Shown piece after piece: positions 37,145 through 46,034 of a stretch of DNA of 64,000 nt (positions are counted from its first letter, which is position 1; each line of letters starts with the position of its first letter). The translations under genes were made by a program, and so were the position numbers. Under the pieces are notes generated by a model. It saw nothing but the letters and a program-made list of their open reading frames with translations. It made no database searches and was not told where the DNA came from. Source of the stretch: UBA1672 sp965263215 (GTDB taxonomy: Bacteria; Pseudomonadota; Alphaproteobacteria; Micavibrionales; Micavibrionaceae); contig OZ253663.1 of the NCBI GenBank assembly GCA_965263215.1, positions 1,674,001 through 1,738,000 of the forward strand, read 5' to 3'.

Positions 37145-38152
37145 ATGACTATGAAAGTTGCCATTAACGGCTTTGGACGTATTGGACGCCTTGTTGCACG
37201 CGCTATAATAGAAGCGGACCGCGATGATCTGGAAATCGTAGCGATTAATGACCCGGGTGGTAACTTCTTTCCCCTTCTGAAATATGATTCTGTACATGGT
37301 CGTGCGCCATTTACCGTCGAACGTGATGGTGATGACGCCATGATATTAGACGGTAAGCGCATTCGCCGTTTCCGTAATCGTGATCCCAAGAACTTGCATT
37401 GGGGCGAAGAGGATGTCGATATCCTTATGGAATGCACAGGTAAGTTTAACGATCGTGAAGGCGCACAGCTCCACCTTGATTCTGGTGCTAAGAAGGTTTT
37501 AATTTCAGCGCCCGCAAAAGGCGATGACTTAACCGTTGTTTATGGCGTCAATCATGAACTTCTTAAGGCTGACCATAAAATTGTTTCTAATGCCTCATGT
37601 ACAACCAACTGTCTTGCACCTGTTGCGTTCGCGCTTAACGATTCTATTGGAATTGAAAAAGGGTTTATGACCACTATCCATGCCTACACGGGCGATCAGA
37701 ATACCGTTGATGCATCACACAAAGATCCATACCGCGCGCGTGCCGCAGCAATTAACATGATCCCAACATCAACAGGTGCAGCTAAAGCCGTAGGTAAGGT
37801 GTTGCCTGAATTGGACGGTAAATTAGATGGCGTAGCGATTCGTGTTCCTACCCCTAATGTGTCGCTTGTTGATTTGAAATTCATGCCTTCTAAGAAAGTA
37901 ACGGTAGAAGAAGTTAACGAAGCCGTAACCTCTTATGCCAATGGAAAACTTAAAGGCGTACTTGGCGTTTATGACGATCCTTGCGTCTCATCAGATTTCA
38001 ATCATGATCCGCATTCGGCAATGTTTAATTTGAACGGCACCAAAGTTATTGATGGTGATTTTGTACGTGTAATGGCGTGGTATGACAATGAGTGGGGTTT
38101 CTCCTGCCGTATGTTAGACACTGCACTGGCCATGCATAAAACAGGGTATTAA
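37145..38152 (+). CDS. gap: Glyceraldehyde-3-phosphate dehydrogenase
   Basis: It oxidises glyceraldehyde 3-phosphate with NAD. NGFGRIGR is at residues 8-15, the active-site Cys is in SNASCTTNC near residue 155, and AYTGDQ and WYDNEWGFSCR are conserved. The 335-residue length is typical. No pgk follows; instead a terminator and an HTH gene lie before the aldolase. Confidence 0.97.
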   Translation: MTMKVAINGFGRIGRLVARAIIEADRDDLEIVAINDPGGNFFPLLKYDSVHGRAPFTVERDGDDAMILDGKRIRRFRNRDPKNLHWGEEDVDILMECTGKFNDREGAQLHLDSGAKKVLISAPAKGDDLTVVYGVNHELLKADHKIVSNASCTTNCLAPVAFALNDSIGIEKGFMTTIHAYTGDQNTVDASHKDPYRARAAAINMIPTSTGAAKAVGKVLPELDGKLDGVAIRVPTPNVSLVDLKFMPSKKVTVEEVNEAVTSYANGKLKGVLGVYDDPCVSSDFNHDPHSAMFNLNGTKVIDGDFVRVMAWYDNEWGFSCRMLDTALAMHKTGY

Positions 38153-38230
38153 TTATACAAATATCCTTTTTATATTGACACTAAACTACAAAATATTTAA
38201 AGATTATCTTCTAAACCGTTCTCCGTGGCA

Positions 38231-38269
38231 AAGCTGGTTCAAGATTTATTCTTGAGCCAGCTTTTTTTT
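38231..38269 (+). terminator. Strong intrinsic terminator after gap
   Basis: AAGCTGG-T-TCAAGA and TTCTTGA-G-CCAGCTT form a long stem with one mismatch-type pair and a small loop, followed by eight T residues. It ends the tkt-gap transcript. Confidence 0.9.
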
Positions 38270-38325
38270 GAGGGAATAAAACACCACGAAATGTTGCCCG
38301 TTTTTTTGAGTTAATGTAAAATGAT

Positions 38326-38892
38326 ATGATGATCAATCCAATGAAATTACAAGCCAAACGTGCAATGGCCACAAGAGGACAAAAGTCCTGCCTTGTGATA
38401 GATCATCTTGTTGAGGCTTTGGCGAGTGATCCTTCCTCATCATTGCGGCGTGCACTCGTCTTAAACATGATTGATGAAAATCCGGGAATCACCCAAACAG
38501 AAATTATGCGTGACCTTAAAATCAGTAAATCGGCGATGAATCGTGAGATTGAATGGTTGTTTAATTACGGGTGTATCGTTCGCCAAGAGGCCGAAGATGA
38601 TGGCCGCGCTATAAAATTGGAAACGTGCGGCTATTCAAAAAGAGCATTGGAAAATGCGCTGGATTACTTTCCTAAATCGCATCAAGGTTTGCAAAATTTT
38701 TTGAATCGGTATATAAAGGTATTAAAGCAGGATCGCCCGACTCTGCGAGATGCGCGTATTATTGCGACACTCTATGATAAGGGGGAGGCTTCCAAAACAG
38801 AGATAATGGATAACCTCTACAACGGACCTGCGACAACTGATAATAGAGCGTATAACAAGCTCTTAGAAGATGGAGTGATAAAAGATGGCTAG
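38326..38892 (+). CDS. Winged-helix-like DNA-binding protein
   Basis: The 188-residue protein has a likely winged helix near residues 45-90, with GITQTEIMRDLKISKSAMNREIEWLFNYG, and a second similar region near 130-175 (SKTEIMDNL...TTDNRAYNKLLEDG). It may be a transcriptional regulator, MarR-like or tandem HTH, but I cannot assign a family. It has its own transcription start region after the gap terminator and overlaps a 53-residue ORF by 8 bases. Confidence 0.7.
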   Translation: MMINPMKLQAKRAMATRGQKSCLVIDHLVEALASDPSSSLRRALVLNMIDENPGITQTEIMRDLKISKSAMNREIEWLFNYGCIVRQEAEDDGRAIKLETCGYSKRALENALDYFPKSHQGLQNFLNRYIKVLKQDRPTLRDARIIATLYDKGEASKTEIMDNLYNGPATTDNRAYNKLLEDGVIKDG

Positions 38893-39046
38893 TTTAGACC
38901 CTCTCATTAATGCTGAGTTAAATATGGGTGCCGCTGAAGATTTTGATGGTGTTATGCCTATAGATCTAACAGCCACTTATGGTGCAGGCGTTGGAGCAAA
39001 TTTCGATGATGTTGCAGCGACAATTTTTAACGGCATGAAATTGTAA
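38885..39046 (+). CDS. Small ORF coupled to the HTH gene
   Basis: A 53-codon frame starts at ATG 38885, inside the end of the HTH gene (8-base overlap), and stops at TAA 39044-39046. The product is short, acidic and Gly/Ala/Asp-rich, with repeated short motifs such as GAAEDFDG and GAGVGANFDD. A terminator follows 34 bases later. The overlap and the terminator favour a real coupled gene. No function is recognised. Confidence 0.5.
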   Translation: MASLDPLINAELNMGAAEDFDGVMPIDLTATYGAGVGANFDDVAATIFNGMKL

Positions 39047-39079
39047 TAAAAATAATAAAATACGATAAAACTTAAGCTT

Positions 39080-39113
39080 AGGTCTTGAATGTAAATTTGA
39101 GACCTTTTCTTTT
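39080..39113 (+). terminator. Intrinsic terminator before the aldolase gene
   Basis: AGGTCT (39080-39085) pairs with AGACCT (39100-39105), with a 14-base loop, then TTTTCTTTT. It closes the HTH-small ORF unit. Confidence 0.7.
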
Positions 39114-39177
39114 GTCTGAAATTTGTTTAAACGTATTGTCGTAAACAAAACATAGAATTTAAATGTAGGAATAGATC

Positions 39178-40104
39178 ATGGCTCTATCAGCAGATGTAAA
39201 AAAGATTATTGATAATTACGAAAATGAAAATGCAGGCGTTAAGGGCAACCTTGTGCGTATGCTCAATAACGGCGCATTGGCGGGCACAGGAAAAATGGTT
39301 ATCCTTCCTGTTGATCAGGGATTCGAACATGGGCCGGCACGCTCGTTCGCGAAAAACCCTGTTGGTTATGACCCGCATTATCACTATCAACTTGCCATTG
39401 ATTCAGGTTGCAATGCTTATGCCGCGCCTTTAGGCCCGCTCCAAGCCGGTGCAGACACATTCGCAGGCCAAGTGCCGACAATTTTAAAATATAACAGCTC
39501 GAACTCTTTGGCATCTGGAAAAAACCAAGATGGTAATCAGGCTATTACGGGCTCTGTTCAAGACGCTTTAGAACTTGGATGTTCTGCCGTTGGATTTACA
39601 ATCTACCCTGGTTCTGACAATCAGTTTGAAATGATGGAAGAAGTGCGTGACATGATCCGTGAAGCCAAAGACGTTGGCTTGCCATCTGTTGTGTGGTCAT
39701 ACGCGCGTGGTGAAGGCGTCACCAAAGAAGGTGAAACAGCTGTAGACGTGATCGCCTATGCCGCGCACATGGCATGCTTACTGGGCGCGCACATTATTAA
39801 AGTTAAATTGCCAACCGATCACATCATGCAACCCGAGGCACAAAAAGTATTCGACGAGAACAATATCGACGTCAGCACACAAGCCGCGCGTGTAAAAGAA
39901 GTTGTTCGCTCATGCTTTAACGGTCGCCGCATTGTTGTGTTCTCTGGTGGGGCTGCTAAAGGCGCCGATGCCGTCTATCAGGATGCAAAAGATATTCGCG
40001 ATGGCGGTGGTAACGGCTCTATCATTGGTCGTAACTCATTCCAGCGTGAGAACAAAGACGCACGCGATATGCTTACGAAAATCATGGATATCTACAAAGA
40101 TTAA
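39178..40104 (+). CDS. Class I fructose-bisphosphate aldolase (FbaB/DhnA type)
   Basis: It cleaves fructose 1,6-bisphosphate by a Schiff-base mechanism. The protein is 308 residues, with VILPVDQGFEHGP near the N terminus, SAVGFTIYPGSD, and the Lys in IIKVKLPTDH. It is class I, not the zinc class II. GRRIVVFSGGAAKG near the C terminus binds phosphate. It follows the HTH-small ORF unit; TTGTTTAAACG and CGTAAACAA (39123-39149) form an imperfect inverted repeat 30 bases upstream of the ATG that could be an operator. Confidence 0.93.
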   Translation: MALSADVKKIIDNYENENAGVKGNLVRMLNNGALAGTGKMVILPVDQGFEHGPARSFAKNPVGYDPHYHYQLAIDSGCNAYAAPLGPLQAGADTFAGQVPTILKYNSSNSLASGKNQDGNQAITGSVQDALELGCSAVGFTIYPGSDNQFEMMEEVRDMIREAKDVGLPSVVWSYARGEGVTKEGETAVDVIAYAAHMACLLGAHIIKVKLPTDHIMQPEAQKVFDENNIDVSTQAARVKEVVRSCFNGRRIVVFSGGAAKGADAVYQDAKDIRDGGGNGSIIGRNSFQRENKDARDMLTKIMDIYKD

Positions 40105-40107
40105 TCC

Positions 40108-40500
40108 GTGCGGCAGCAATACCACACCCGTAAAACATCTGATGGCTCTCATACGTGGGATGTTCGTAAACTAATCGCCACAGCCAATTCTTTGGCTGTG
40201 CAGGATATCTTGCTTTCTGATATCAAAGAGCTTGATGAGAATTACTGGTATGCTGATAAAGCTCCTATCATTAGAGATATAGCCTTACATGCGAAACTTA
40301 TAAACGAATCTGATTTGTCTTATCCGATCATTTTATGTGCTGATGGCCGTGTGATGGACGGCATGCACCGATGTTGTAAGGCGCTGATTTTAGGGCATAA
40401 AACAATCAAAGCCGTCCGATTTGATAAAACACCACCGCCCGACTATATTGATGTTGATGTCGATACCCTGCCCTATGATGATAATTTTGAGGTTCTATAG
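40108..40500 (+). CDS. ParB-like N-terminal-domain protein of unknown function
   Basis: The 130-residue protein resembles a short ParB/Srx-like fold: SDIKELDENYWY, a Pro-x-I strand (YPIILCADGRVMDGMHRCCKALILG) with the DGxHR-type loop, and a following AVRFDKTPPP segment. Stand-alone proteins of this kind are of uncertain role and need not partition chromosomes. The start is GTG. It lies 3 bases before the EndoU-type gene, and 3 bases after the aldolase stop. Confidence 0.65.
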   Translation: MRQQYHTRKTSDGSHTWDVRKLIATANSLAVQDILLSDIKELDENYWYADKAPIIRDIALHAKLINESDLSYPIILCADGRVMDGMHRCCKALILGHKTIKAVRFDKTPPPDYIDVDVDTLPYDDNFEVL

Positions 40501-40503
40501 CCC

Positions 40504-40989
40504 ATGAAACAGCCACGCCAGAACAAAGCCCTGAAATATTTTATATCCAGTGTTTTGCTGTTGCTTTTACTTGCGTTTTATAATGGTGAATTCGACCAAA
40601 CGGCTCTGGAGACTGCTGCAGTTGAAATTACAAATAATGATTCACACGACTTCACATTAAGTCAGCGCGCCCAAAAACATATATTATATGGCGATCATTC
40701 AGGTGGCGGTCATAAATATGGTGTTGGCAAAGCCTGTAAGAGTGAATTTCCCCAAACATGGAGTGACGATAAAATTGTTTCCGTTGTTGAACGCATCGCC
40801 GCGAATGATAATGCAGATTGGAAAAAGCAGGATAATGGCTACTTTGTTACTGAAACCAATGAAAATGGTGTGAATGTCCGCGTTGTTCTGGGGCGTGACA
40901 AAGATGAGGTTGTTACAGCATATCCGACTAACCTTGGTCGTAACCCTTGCCCGCCAAAACCTTCAAATGATAACAGCTATAACCGCTGA
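40504..40989 (+). CDS. Membrane-anchored or exported EndoU-type nuclease domain protein
   Basis: The 161-residue protein has an N-terminal hydrophobic segment (about 12-26) that could be a signal anchor, then a domain resembling the bacterial EndoU RNase fold. Supporting motifs are QKHILYGDHSGGGHKYG (His59, His65, His70), FPQTWSDDKIV and the final VVTAYPTNLGRNPCP. EndoU domains are RNases and frequent toxin tips of contact-dependent systems, but here no delivery domain or obvious immunity gene is seen. The frame overlaps the convergent epmA end by 13 bases. The ParB-like gene lies immediately upstream. Confidence 0.65.
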   Translation: MKQPRQNKALKYFISSVLLLLLLAFYNGEFDQTALETAAVEITNNDSHDFTLSQRAQKHILYGDHSGGGHKYGVGKACKSEFPQTWSDDKIVSVVERIAANDNADWKKQDNGYFVTETNENGVNVRVVLGRDKDEVVTAYPTNLGRNPCPPKPSNDNSYNR

Positions 40990-41990
40990 ACTGGTGCCCA
41001 GAGCACGTCACTGATGTCATCTGTTCCCGTTGCCAACATAATCAAGCGATCAACACCTAATGCTATCCCTGCGCTCTCTGGCATATGTTGCAGAGCCTTA
41101 AAAAATTCTTCATCGGGGGGATAGGATTCACCGTATAGTTTTTTCTTTAATGCCATTTCATCTTCATATCGTGCGCGCTGTTCTTTTGCATCCGTTAACT
41201 CTGAGAAGGCATTGGCAATTTCGATGCCGCAAATATAAAGTTCGAATCGTTCCGCAAATCTCGGATCTTTTTCTTTCTTACGCGACAATGCCGCCATTGA
41301 TACCGGATAATCGTAAAGAATGGTCGGCACGCCCTGCCCCAGATGCGGCTCAATCTTTTCCGCCATAATCGCATGAAAGATGTCATCCCAAGCGTCTTCT
41401 TCTACTATACGGATACCTATACTGTTCGCCGCTAGAGCGAATAAATCCTTATCGTCCAAATAATTTTCAAGTTCGATTTCCGTATATTTTTCAAAAGCTT
41501 CGCATACGGATAAGCGCTCCCATTCCTTAAACGGATTACATTCATGGTTCTTGTATTTAAATGTTTCAACGCCCAAACTGCGGCACAGTTCAATGCAATC
41601 ATCCATAAGATCACGATAGTTTGCGCCCACGCGATACCACTCCAGCAGCGTAAATTCAGGGGAATGTAACGCAGAACCTTCCGAATTACGGTACACATGG
41701 CATATCTGATAAATACGCTCCATCCCCGCAGAGAGCAATTTTTTCATATCAAATTCAGGACTGGTATGCAGATACATTGTTTCCTCGACGCTGCGATCAA
41801 TGCCAAGTAAATCGGTTTTAAAAGCATGTATATGGGCATCCATCACAGGACAGATTTGTAATGCCGGCGTCTCTACTTCGAGGAAGTCCTGCGCATCAAA
41901 GAAATTGCGAATCTGGCCCATAATTCGGGCCCTTTTTTTTAAAATCGGGCCTTTTTTTTCAAAGTTGTGCGGAAGCCACCAATTCGTCAC
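40977..41990 (-). CDS. epmA: EF-P lysine ligase EpmA (GenX/PoxA)
   Basis: It attaches (beta-)lysine to EF-P, and is a truncated class II lysyl-tRNA synthetase without the anticodon domain. The 337-residue protein has VETPALQICPVMDAHI, CHVYRNSEGSALHSPEFTLLEWYR (motif 2) and GIALGVDRLIML (motif 3). The start is GTG. Two A8 runs occur on the coding strand near codons 10-20. The EF-P gene in the same window (7461-8033) has the target lysine. Confidence 0.92.
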   Translation of the reverse strand: MTNWWLPHNFEKKGPILKKRARIMGQIRNFFDAQDFLEVETPALQICPVMDAHIHAFKTDLLGIDRSVEETMYLHTSPEFDMKKLLSAGMERIYQICHVYRNSEGSALHSPEFTLLEWYRVGANYRDLMDDCIELCRSLGVETFKYKNHECNPFKEWERLSVCEAFEKYTEIELENYLDDKDLFALAANSIGIRIVEEDAWDDIFHAIMAEKIEPHLGQGVPTILYDYPVSMAALSRKKEKDPRFAERFELYICGIEIANAFSELTDAKEQRARYEDEMALKKKLYGESYPPDEEFFKALQHMPESAGIALGVDRLIMLATGTDDISDVLWAPVQRL

Positions 41991-42023
41991 GTTATTTACT
42001 CGTTATTGTTTTGTAAAAAATAC

Positions 42024-42052
42024 TTGCATTTGCGGTTAAGTAACGCTAAAAA
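42024..42052 (+). promoter_or_regulatory. Putative rpmE promoter
   Basis: TTGCAT (42024-42029), 17 bases and TAAAAA (42047-42052) lie about 39 bases before the rpmE start in the epmA/rpmE divergent gap. Confidence 0.4.
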
Positions 42053-42090
42053 AACGCTTCGTTCAAGTATGAATATGAAAGATAAAAGTG

Positions 42091-42330
42091 ATGAAAGCCG
42101 ATATACACCCTGATTATCATGAAATTACAGTCGTGATGACAGACGGAAAAGAATATAAAACACGCAGCACCTACGGAAAAGAAGGTGATGTAATTCGTTT
42201 GGACGTTGATCCACTATCACACCCTGCATGGCAAGGTGGTACTGGTAAAGTTGTTGAAAAAGGTCAGCTTGATAAATTCCAGAGCCGTTACGGTAACTTT
42301 GGTATTGGTGGTAACGACGACAAGAAATAG
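42091..42330 (+). CDS. rpmE: 50S ribosomal protein L31
   Basis: The 79-residue protein begins MKADIHPDYHEITVVMTDG, typical of alphaproteobacterial L31. The zinc-binding Cys residues are absent, so it is the C-minus form. A GTG codon directly upstream (42088) is an alternative. A strong bidirectional terminator follows. Confidence 0.95.
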   Translation: MKADIHPDYHEITVVMTDGKEYKTRSTYGKEGDVIRLDVDPLSHPAWQGGTGKVVEKGQLDKFQSRYGNFGIGGNDDKK

Positions 42331-42354
42331 TTGTTGCCCAACAAACCCAAATAA

Positions 42355-42386
42355 AAAACGCCCCGCGTATGATGTGAGGGCGTTTT
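42355..42386. terminator. Bidirectional terminator between rpmE and a convergent gene
   Basis: AAAACGCCC and GGGCGTTTT (9 bp) with a 14-base loop carry A- and T-runs on both sides. The T-run after rpmE is followed by ATTTT. On the minus strand it lies just past the stop of the convergent gene ending at 42390. Confidence 0.85.
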
Positions 42387-42389
42387 ATT

Positions 42390-43250
42390 TTATGCGGCGG
42401 GTGCGTCAGGATCCAATTTTATTATTTGATCTGCACCTGTCGGCGGCACAATCGTAAAAAATTTATTTTGTTTAAGTTCACCGCTTTTCTCAAGCGGGTT
42501 TAGGGCTTCCGGCACGTCCCAAGACTGAAGCCTTAAAGCAACCAATTCTTTTGATTTCGTTTCTTCTTCCAATCGTTGTGCATCATCCATATCCCAATAC
42601 TCATCAACATATCGACACTCTCCCGGATCAAAAGCAACAAGTGTACCATCAGGTAAAACCATTTTTTCATGAACTGAAGGCTTATAGATTGTATCTTTAG
42701 TTAATTCATCTAAATAAGTGTCGTAAGTAGCCACCTCGTCACTGGAAAGTGTAATAATTTGCCCCAAAGGCAGAACCTCTACTTGCATCCCCTTACCTAT
42801 TTCAATCGGCTCTCGCATACCTTGTAAAAGGCCGGAAAATTCAGTGCGGCGACAATCAACTTTATATTGTCCAGAGCCTGCCTTTGATTCTGGGTGACAA
42901 GAAAAACGTAACACTGCAACGTTATCATCAGACCGTGCTAGCATCACAACGGTAGATGTCCCCTGCGCGAGCAAAGAAAACGAATGAAAATCTGTTTGCT
43001 CTTCGACCTGCTGTTCAATAAATTTTTTGCGGGAAATACCTTCAGGCGGCTTTACCTGATTTAACATGATGGTCGTACCAACTTGAGGTTTTATACCATC
43101 ATAAGCCTCTTCGAGCGATCCCCAATTGCGGTCATCAACATCAACAGATTCAGGAACAAGGCCATAATGCTGATGTTCTACGTAAGAAACCTTATCAACG
43201 GCAGCCTGCGCTAAATCACCTAATTTTTTGCGAAATTCTTCACTAATCAT
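42390..43250 (-). CDS. Protein of unknown function
   Basis: I do not recognise this 286-residue soluble acidic protein. There is no signal peptide or membrane span. It contains segments rich in Asp/Glu, such as DPGECRYVDEYWDMDDAQ and a C-terminal IIKLDPDAPAA tail. It starts 43 bases downstream of valS in the same direction, so it may be cotranscribed, and it ends at the shared terminator with rpmE. Confidence 0.7.
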   Translation of the reverse strand: MISEEFRKKLGDLAQAAVDKVSYVEHQHYGLVPESVDVDDRNWGSLEEAYDGIKPQVGTTIMLNQVKPPEGISRKKFIEQQVEEQTDFHSFSLLAQGTSTVVMLARSDDNVAVLRFSCHPESKAGSGQYKVDCRRTEFSGLLQGMREPIEIGKGMQVEVLPLGQIITLSSDEVATYDTYLDELTKDTIYKPSVHEKMVLPDGTLVAFDPGECRYVDEYWDMDDAQRLEEETKSKELVALRLQSWDVPEALNPLEKSGELKQNKFFTIVPPTGADQIIKLDPDAPAA

Positions 43251-43292
43251 ATGTAAATATTACGATTTTCTTATATGAAATACAAATAAAGT

Positions 43293-45935
43293 TTATGCAC
43301 TCTGTAATTGTTTTACCGCTTGCTCTAGCTTTGAACGTTTCGCCAACGCATCTGCCTTGCGGGATTTTTGTTCATCTATCACCTCTTGCGGGGCATTTTG
43401 AACAAATTTTTCATTGCCAAGCTTTGCGTCAATTTTTTCGATGTCCTGATCAAGCTTACCAATCACTTTCGTCAGACGCTTGCGCTCTTCATCCAAATCA
43501 ATGATATCCGCAATCGGCAAAATAAGTGTAGCCTCTTCTACAATCGTCTGCACCGCGCCAGATGGAATTTCATCCGTTAGCGAAATGTCTGACAAACGCG
43601 CCATTTTGCAAATCACTTCCTTGTGCGCATTAATGCGCGCTTGTGTTTGCTCGCTCGCTCCTTTTACCAGCAAAGCAATCTTCGCGCCTGCCGGTACGTT
43701 CATATCGGCGCGCACAGAGCGGATCTCACCAACGATGGTCTGCACCCACTCCATTTCGTTTTTCGCGGCATCATTACTGTACTCTGCGCCGTATTCAGGC
43801 CATTGCCCCGTGATTAGACGATCATCTGCACCATTCTTGTAGAACCCTGCATAGAGCTCCTCTGTAATGTAAGGCATGAAAGGATTAAGCAGGATAAGAA
43901 TTTGACTGAGTGCCCAACTTGTTGTTTTACGAACCTCGTCCGCGGCGTCACCATCTTGCTCCAGTAATGGCTTTGATATCTCCAAATACCAATCACAGAA
44001 TGTACCCCATACAAATTGATACACGGCATTGGCGGCCTCGTTGAAGCGATAGCCTTCGATGGCCTTATCAATTTCTTCGGTGGCGGCTTTGACCTCATGG
44101 ATAATCCACTGGTTCGGCGCAAACTTTGCGCTTCTGGGCTCAAACCCCTCATGGGATAAGGCATCGTTCATTTCGCAATATCGTGAGGCGTTCCATAGCT
44201 TGGTTGCAAAATTGCGATATCCCTGTAAGCGGTCTTCCGCGAGGCGAATATCACGCCCCTGCGCCGCCATAGCACAGAGCGTAAAGCGAACGGCGTCTGT
44301 TCCGTACTTTTCAATCAAATCAATCGGGTCCATGACGTTGCCCTTTGATTTGGACATTTTATGCCCCTTTTCATCACGGACAAGTGCGTGCACATAGACA
44401 TCCTTAAACGGAACATCATCCATCAAAAACATCGAAAACATCATCATGCGTGATACCCAGAAGGTGATAATATCAAAACCCGTGACCAACGTGTCACCTG
44501 GGAAGTAACGGTCAAGCTCCGGTGTTTTTTCCGGCCAACCAATCGTTGAAAACGGCCAGAGCGCAGAGGAGAACCACGTATCCAAAACATCATCATCACG
44601 GGTGAGTTCTACGTTTTTACCGGCTTGCCTTTGTGCCTCTTCTTCGGTTTCGGCAACATAAACTTTACCGTCCCTGTCATACCATGCAGGAATTTGATGC
44701 CCCCACCAAAGCTGACGCGAAATACACCATGGCAGTTGATTATCAACCCATGCGAAATACATGTTTTCATATTGCTGTGGAATGAACCGTGTTTTACCAT
44801 CACGCACAGCCTGCGCCGCAGGTTTCGCGAGTGTCGGCGTATCCACAAACCACTGTTTGGTCATGAACGGTTCAATCACAACGCCAGAGCGTTCCCCGAC
44901 GGGAATCGTATTTTTAATGGTTTCGACATCGGCGATCAGGTCATGAGATTCCAATTCTTCCAGAATTTTGTTCCGCGCCTTATTACGATCAAGGCCATGA
45001 TATTGTTCAGGGATAAATTCTTCAGATACGATGCAGGCCTTTTCATCCATGATACTGATCATTTGCAAATTATGACGTTGGCCGACTTCGAAATCATTGA
45101 AATCATGCGCAGGCGTAATCTTCACCGCGCCGCTTCCTTTTTCAGGGTCAGAATATTCATCCGCGATAATCGGAATTAAGCGTTCTGTGATCGGTAAAAT
45201 TACCGATTTGCCGATCATGTGTTTGTATCGTTCATCATCAGGATGCACAGCCACCGCCGTATCGCCGAGCATGGTTTCAGGGCGGGTTGTCGCAACGGTG
45301 ATGAATTGCTCCGTCTCACCTTCCACAGGGTATTTGATATGCCACATCTTGCCTTTTTGTTCTTTCTGGATCACTTCGAGATCAGAGATAACGGTTTGGC
45401 GCTCCGGGTCCCAATTCACAAGACGCTCTGCGCGATAAATCATGTTGGCATTATAGAGCTTTACGAATGCGGCGAGTACGGCCTTAGACAGCCCCTCATC
45501 CATTGTAAAGGCTTCACGCTCCCAATCAGGTGTTGTGCCCAAACGGCGCAGCTGTGATGTGATTGTGTTGCCTGAATACTCTTTCCATTCCCAAGCTTTT
45601 TCCAAGAATTTTTCGCGACCGACCTGAAACCTGTCAGTTCCTTCCTCATGGAGCTTTTTTTCTAAAACCATGTGAACAGCAATACTGGCGTGGTCTGTTC
45701 CCGGCTGCCATAGAGCATCTTTACCCTTCATGCGATTATAACGGATCAGGATATCTTGCAATGTATGATTAAGCGCATGACCAATATGGAGAGAGCCTGT
45801 CACATTGGGCGGCGGCATCATGATGGTGTAAGGCTCTTTATCACTCGATGGATCACAGGCGAATACGCCAGACTTTTCCCATTCCTGATAATGTTTTTCT
45901 TCTATTGCCTTTGGATCAAATGTTTTATCCAGCAT
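43293..45935 (-). CDS. valS: Valyl-tRNA synthetase
   Basis: ValS charges tRNA-Val and edits misactivated Thr. The 880-residue class I enzyme has the HIGH motif in PPNVTGSLHIGHALNH (residues about 41-56), the KMSKS motif at KMSKSKGNV (near 520), an editing domain in between, and the C-terminal coiled coil (about 820-880) that contacts tRNA. The order valS-popZ-pcm on one strand is common in alphaproteobacteria. Confidence 0.97.
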   Translation of the reverse strand: MLDKTFDPKAIEEKHYQEWEKSGVFACDPSSDKEPYTIMMPPPNVTGSLHIGHALNHTLQDILIRYNRMKGKDALWQPGTDHASIAVHMVLEKKLHEEGTDRFQVGREKFLEKAWEWKEYSGNTITSQLRRLGTTPDWEREAFTMDEGLSKAVLAAFVKLYNANMIYRAERLVNWDPERQTVISDLEVIQKEQKGKMWHIKYPVEGETEQFITVATTRPETMLGDTAVAVHPDDERYKHMIGKSVILPITERLIPIIADEYSDPEKGSGAVKITPAHDFNDFEVGQRHNLQMISIMDEKACIVSEEFIPEQYHGLDRNKARNKILEELESHDLIADVETIKNTIPVGERSGVVIEPFMTKQWFVDTPTLAKPAAQAVRDGKTRFIPQQYENMYFAWVDNQLPWCISRQLWWGHQIPAWYDRDGKVYVAETEEEAQRQAGKNVELTRDDDVLDTWFSSALWPFSTIGWPEKTPELDRYFPGDTLVTGFDIITFWVSRMMMFSMFLMDDVPFKDVYVHALVRDEKGHKMSKSKGNVMDPIDLIEKYGTDAVRFTLCAMAAQGRDIRLAEDRLQGYRNFATKLWNASRYCEMNDALSHEGFEPRSAKFAPNQWIIHEVKAATEEIDKAIEGYRFNEAANAVYQFVWGTFCDWYLEISKPLLEQDGDAADEVRKTTSWALSQILILLNPFMPYITEELYAGFYKNGADDRLITGQWPEYGAEYSNDAAKNEMEWVQTIVGEIRSVRADMNVPAGAKIALLVKGASEQTQARINAHKEVICKMARLSDISLTDEIPSGAVQTIVEEATLILPIADIIDLDEERKRLTKVIGKLDQDIEKIDAKLGNEKFVQNAPQEVIDEQKSRKADALAKRSKLEQAVKQLQSA

Positions 45936-46034
45936 CCCGAATTCCTTTTCCTTCTAACACCTTATGTAAGCGCAGGAAATCATACGGTTTTTACCGCAGA
46001 ACGCAAGGGGGCAGGAATGAAAAGAAAGGAGTTT

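Noticed and set aside
44625..45179. A 184-codon frame opposite valS
   Set aside because: It lies wholly within the valS gene on the other strand and has shadow-like composition.
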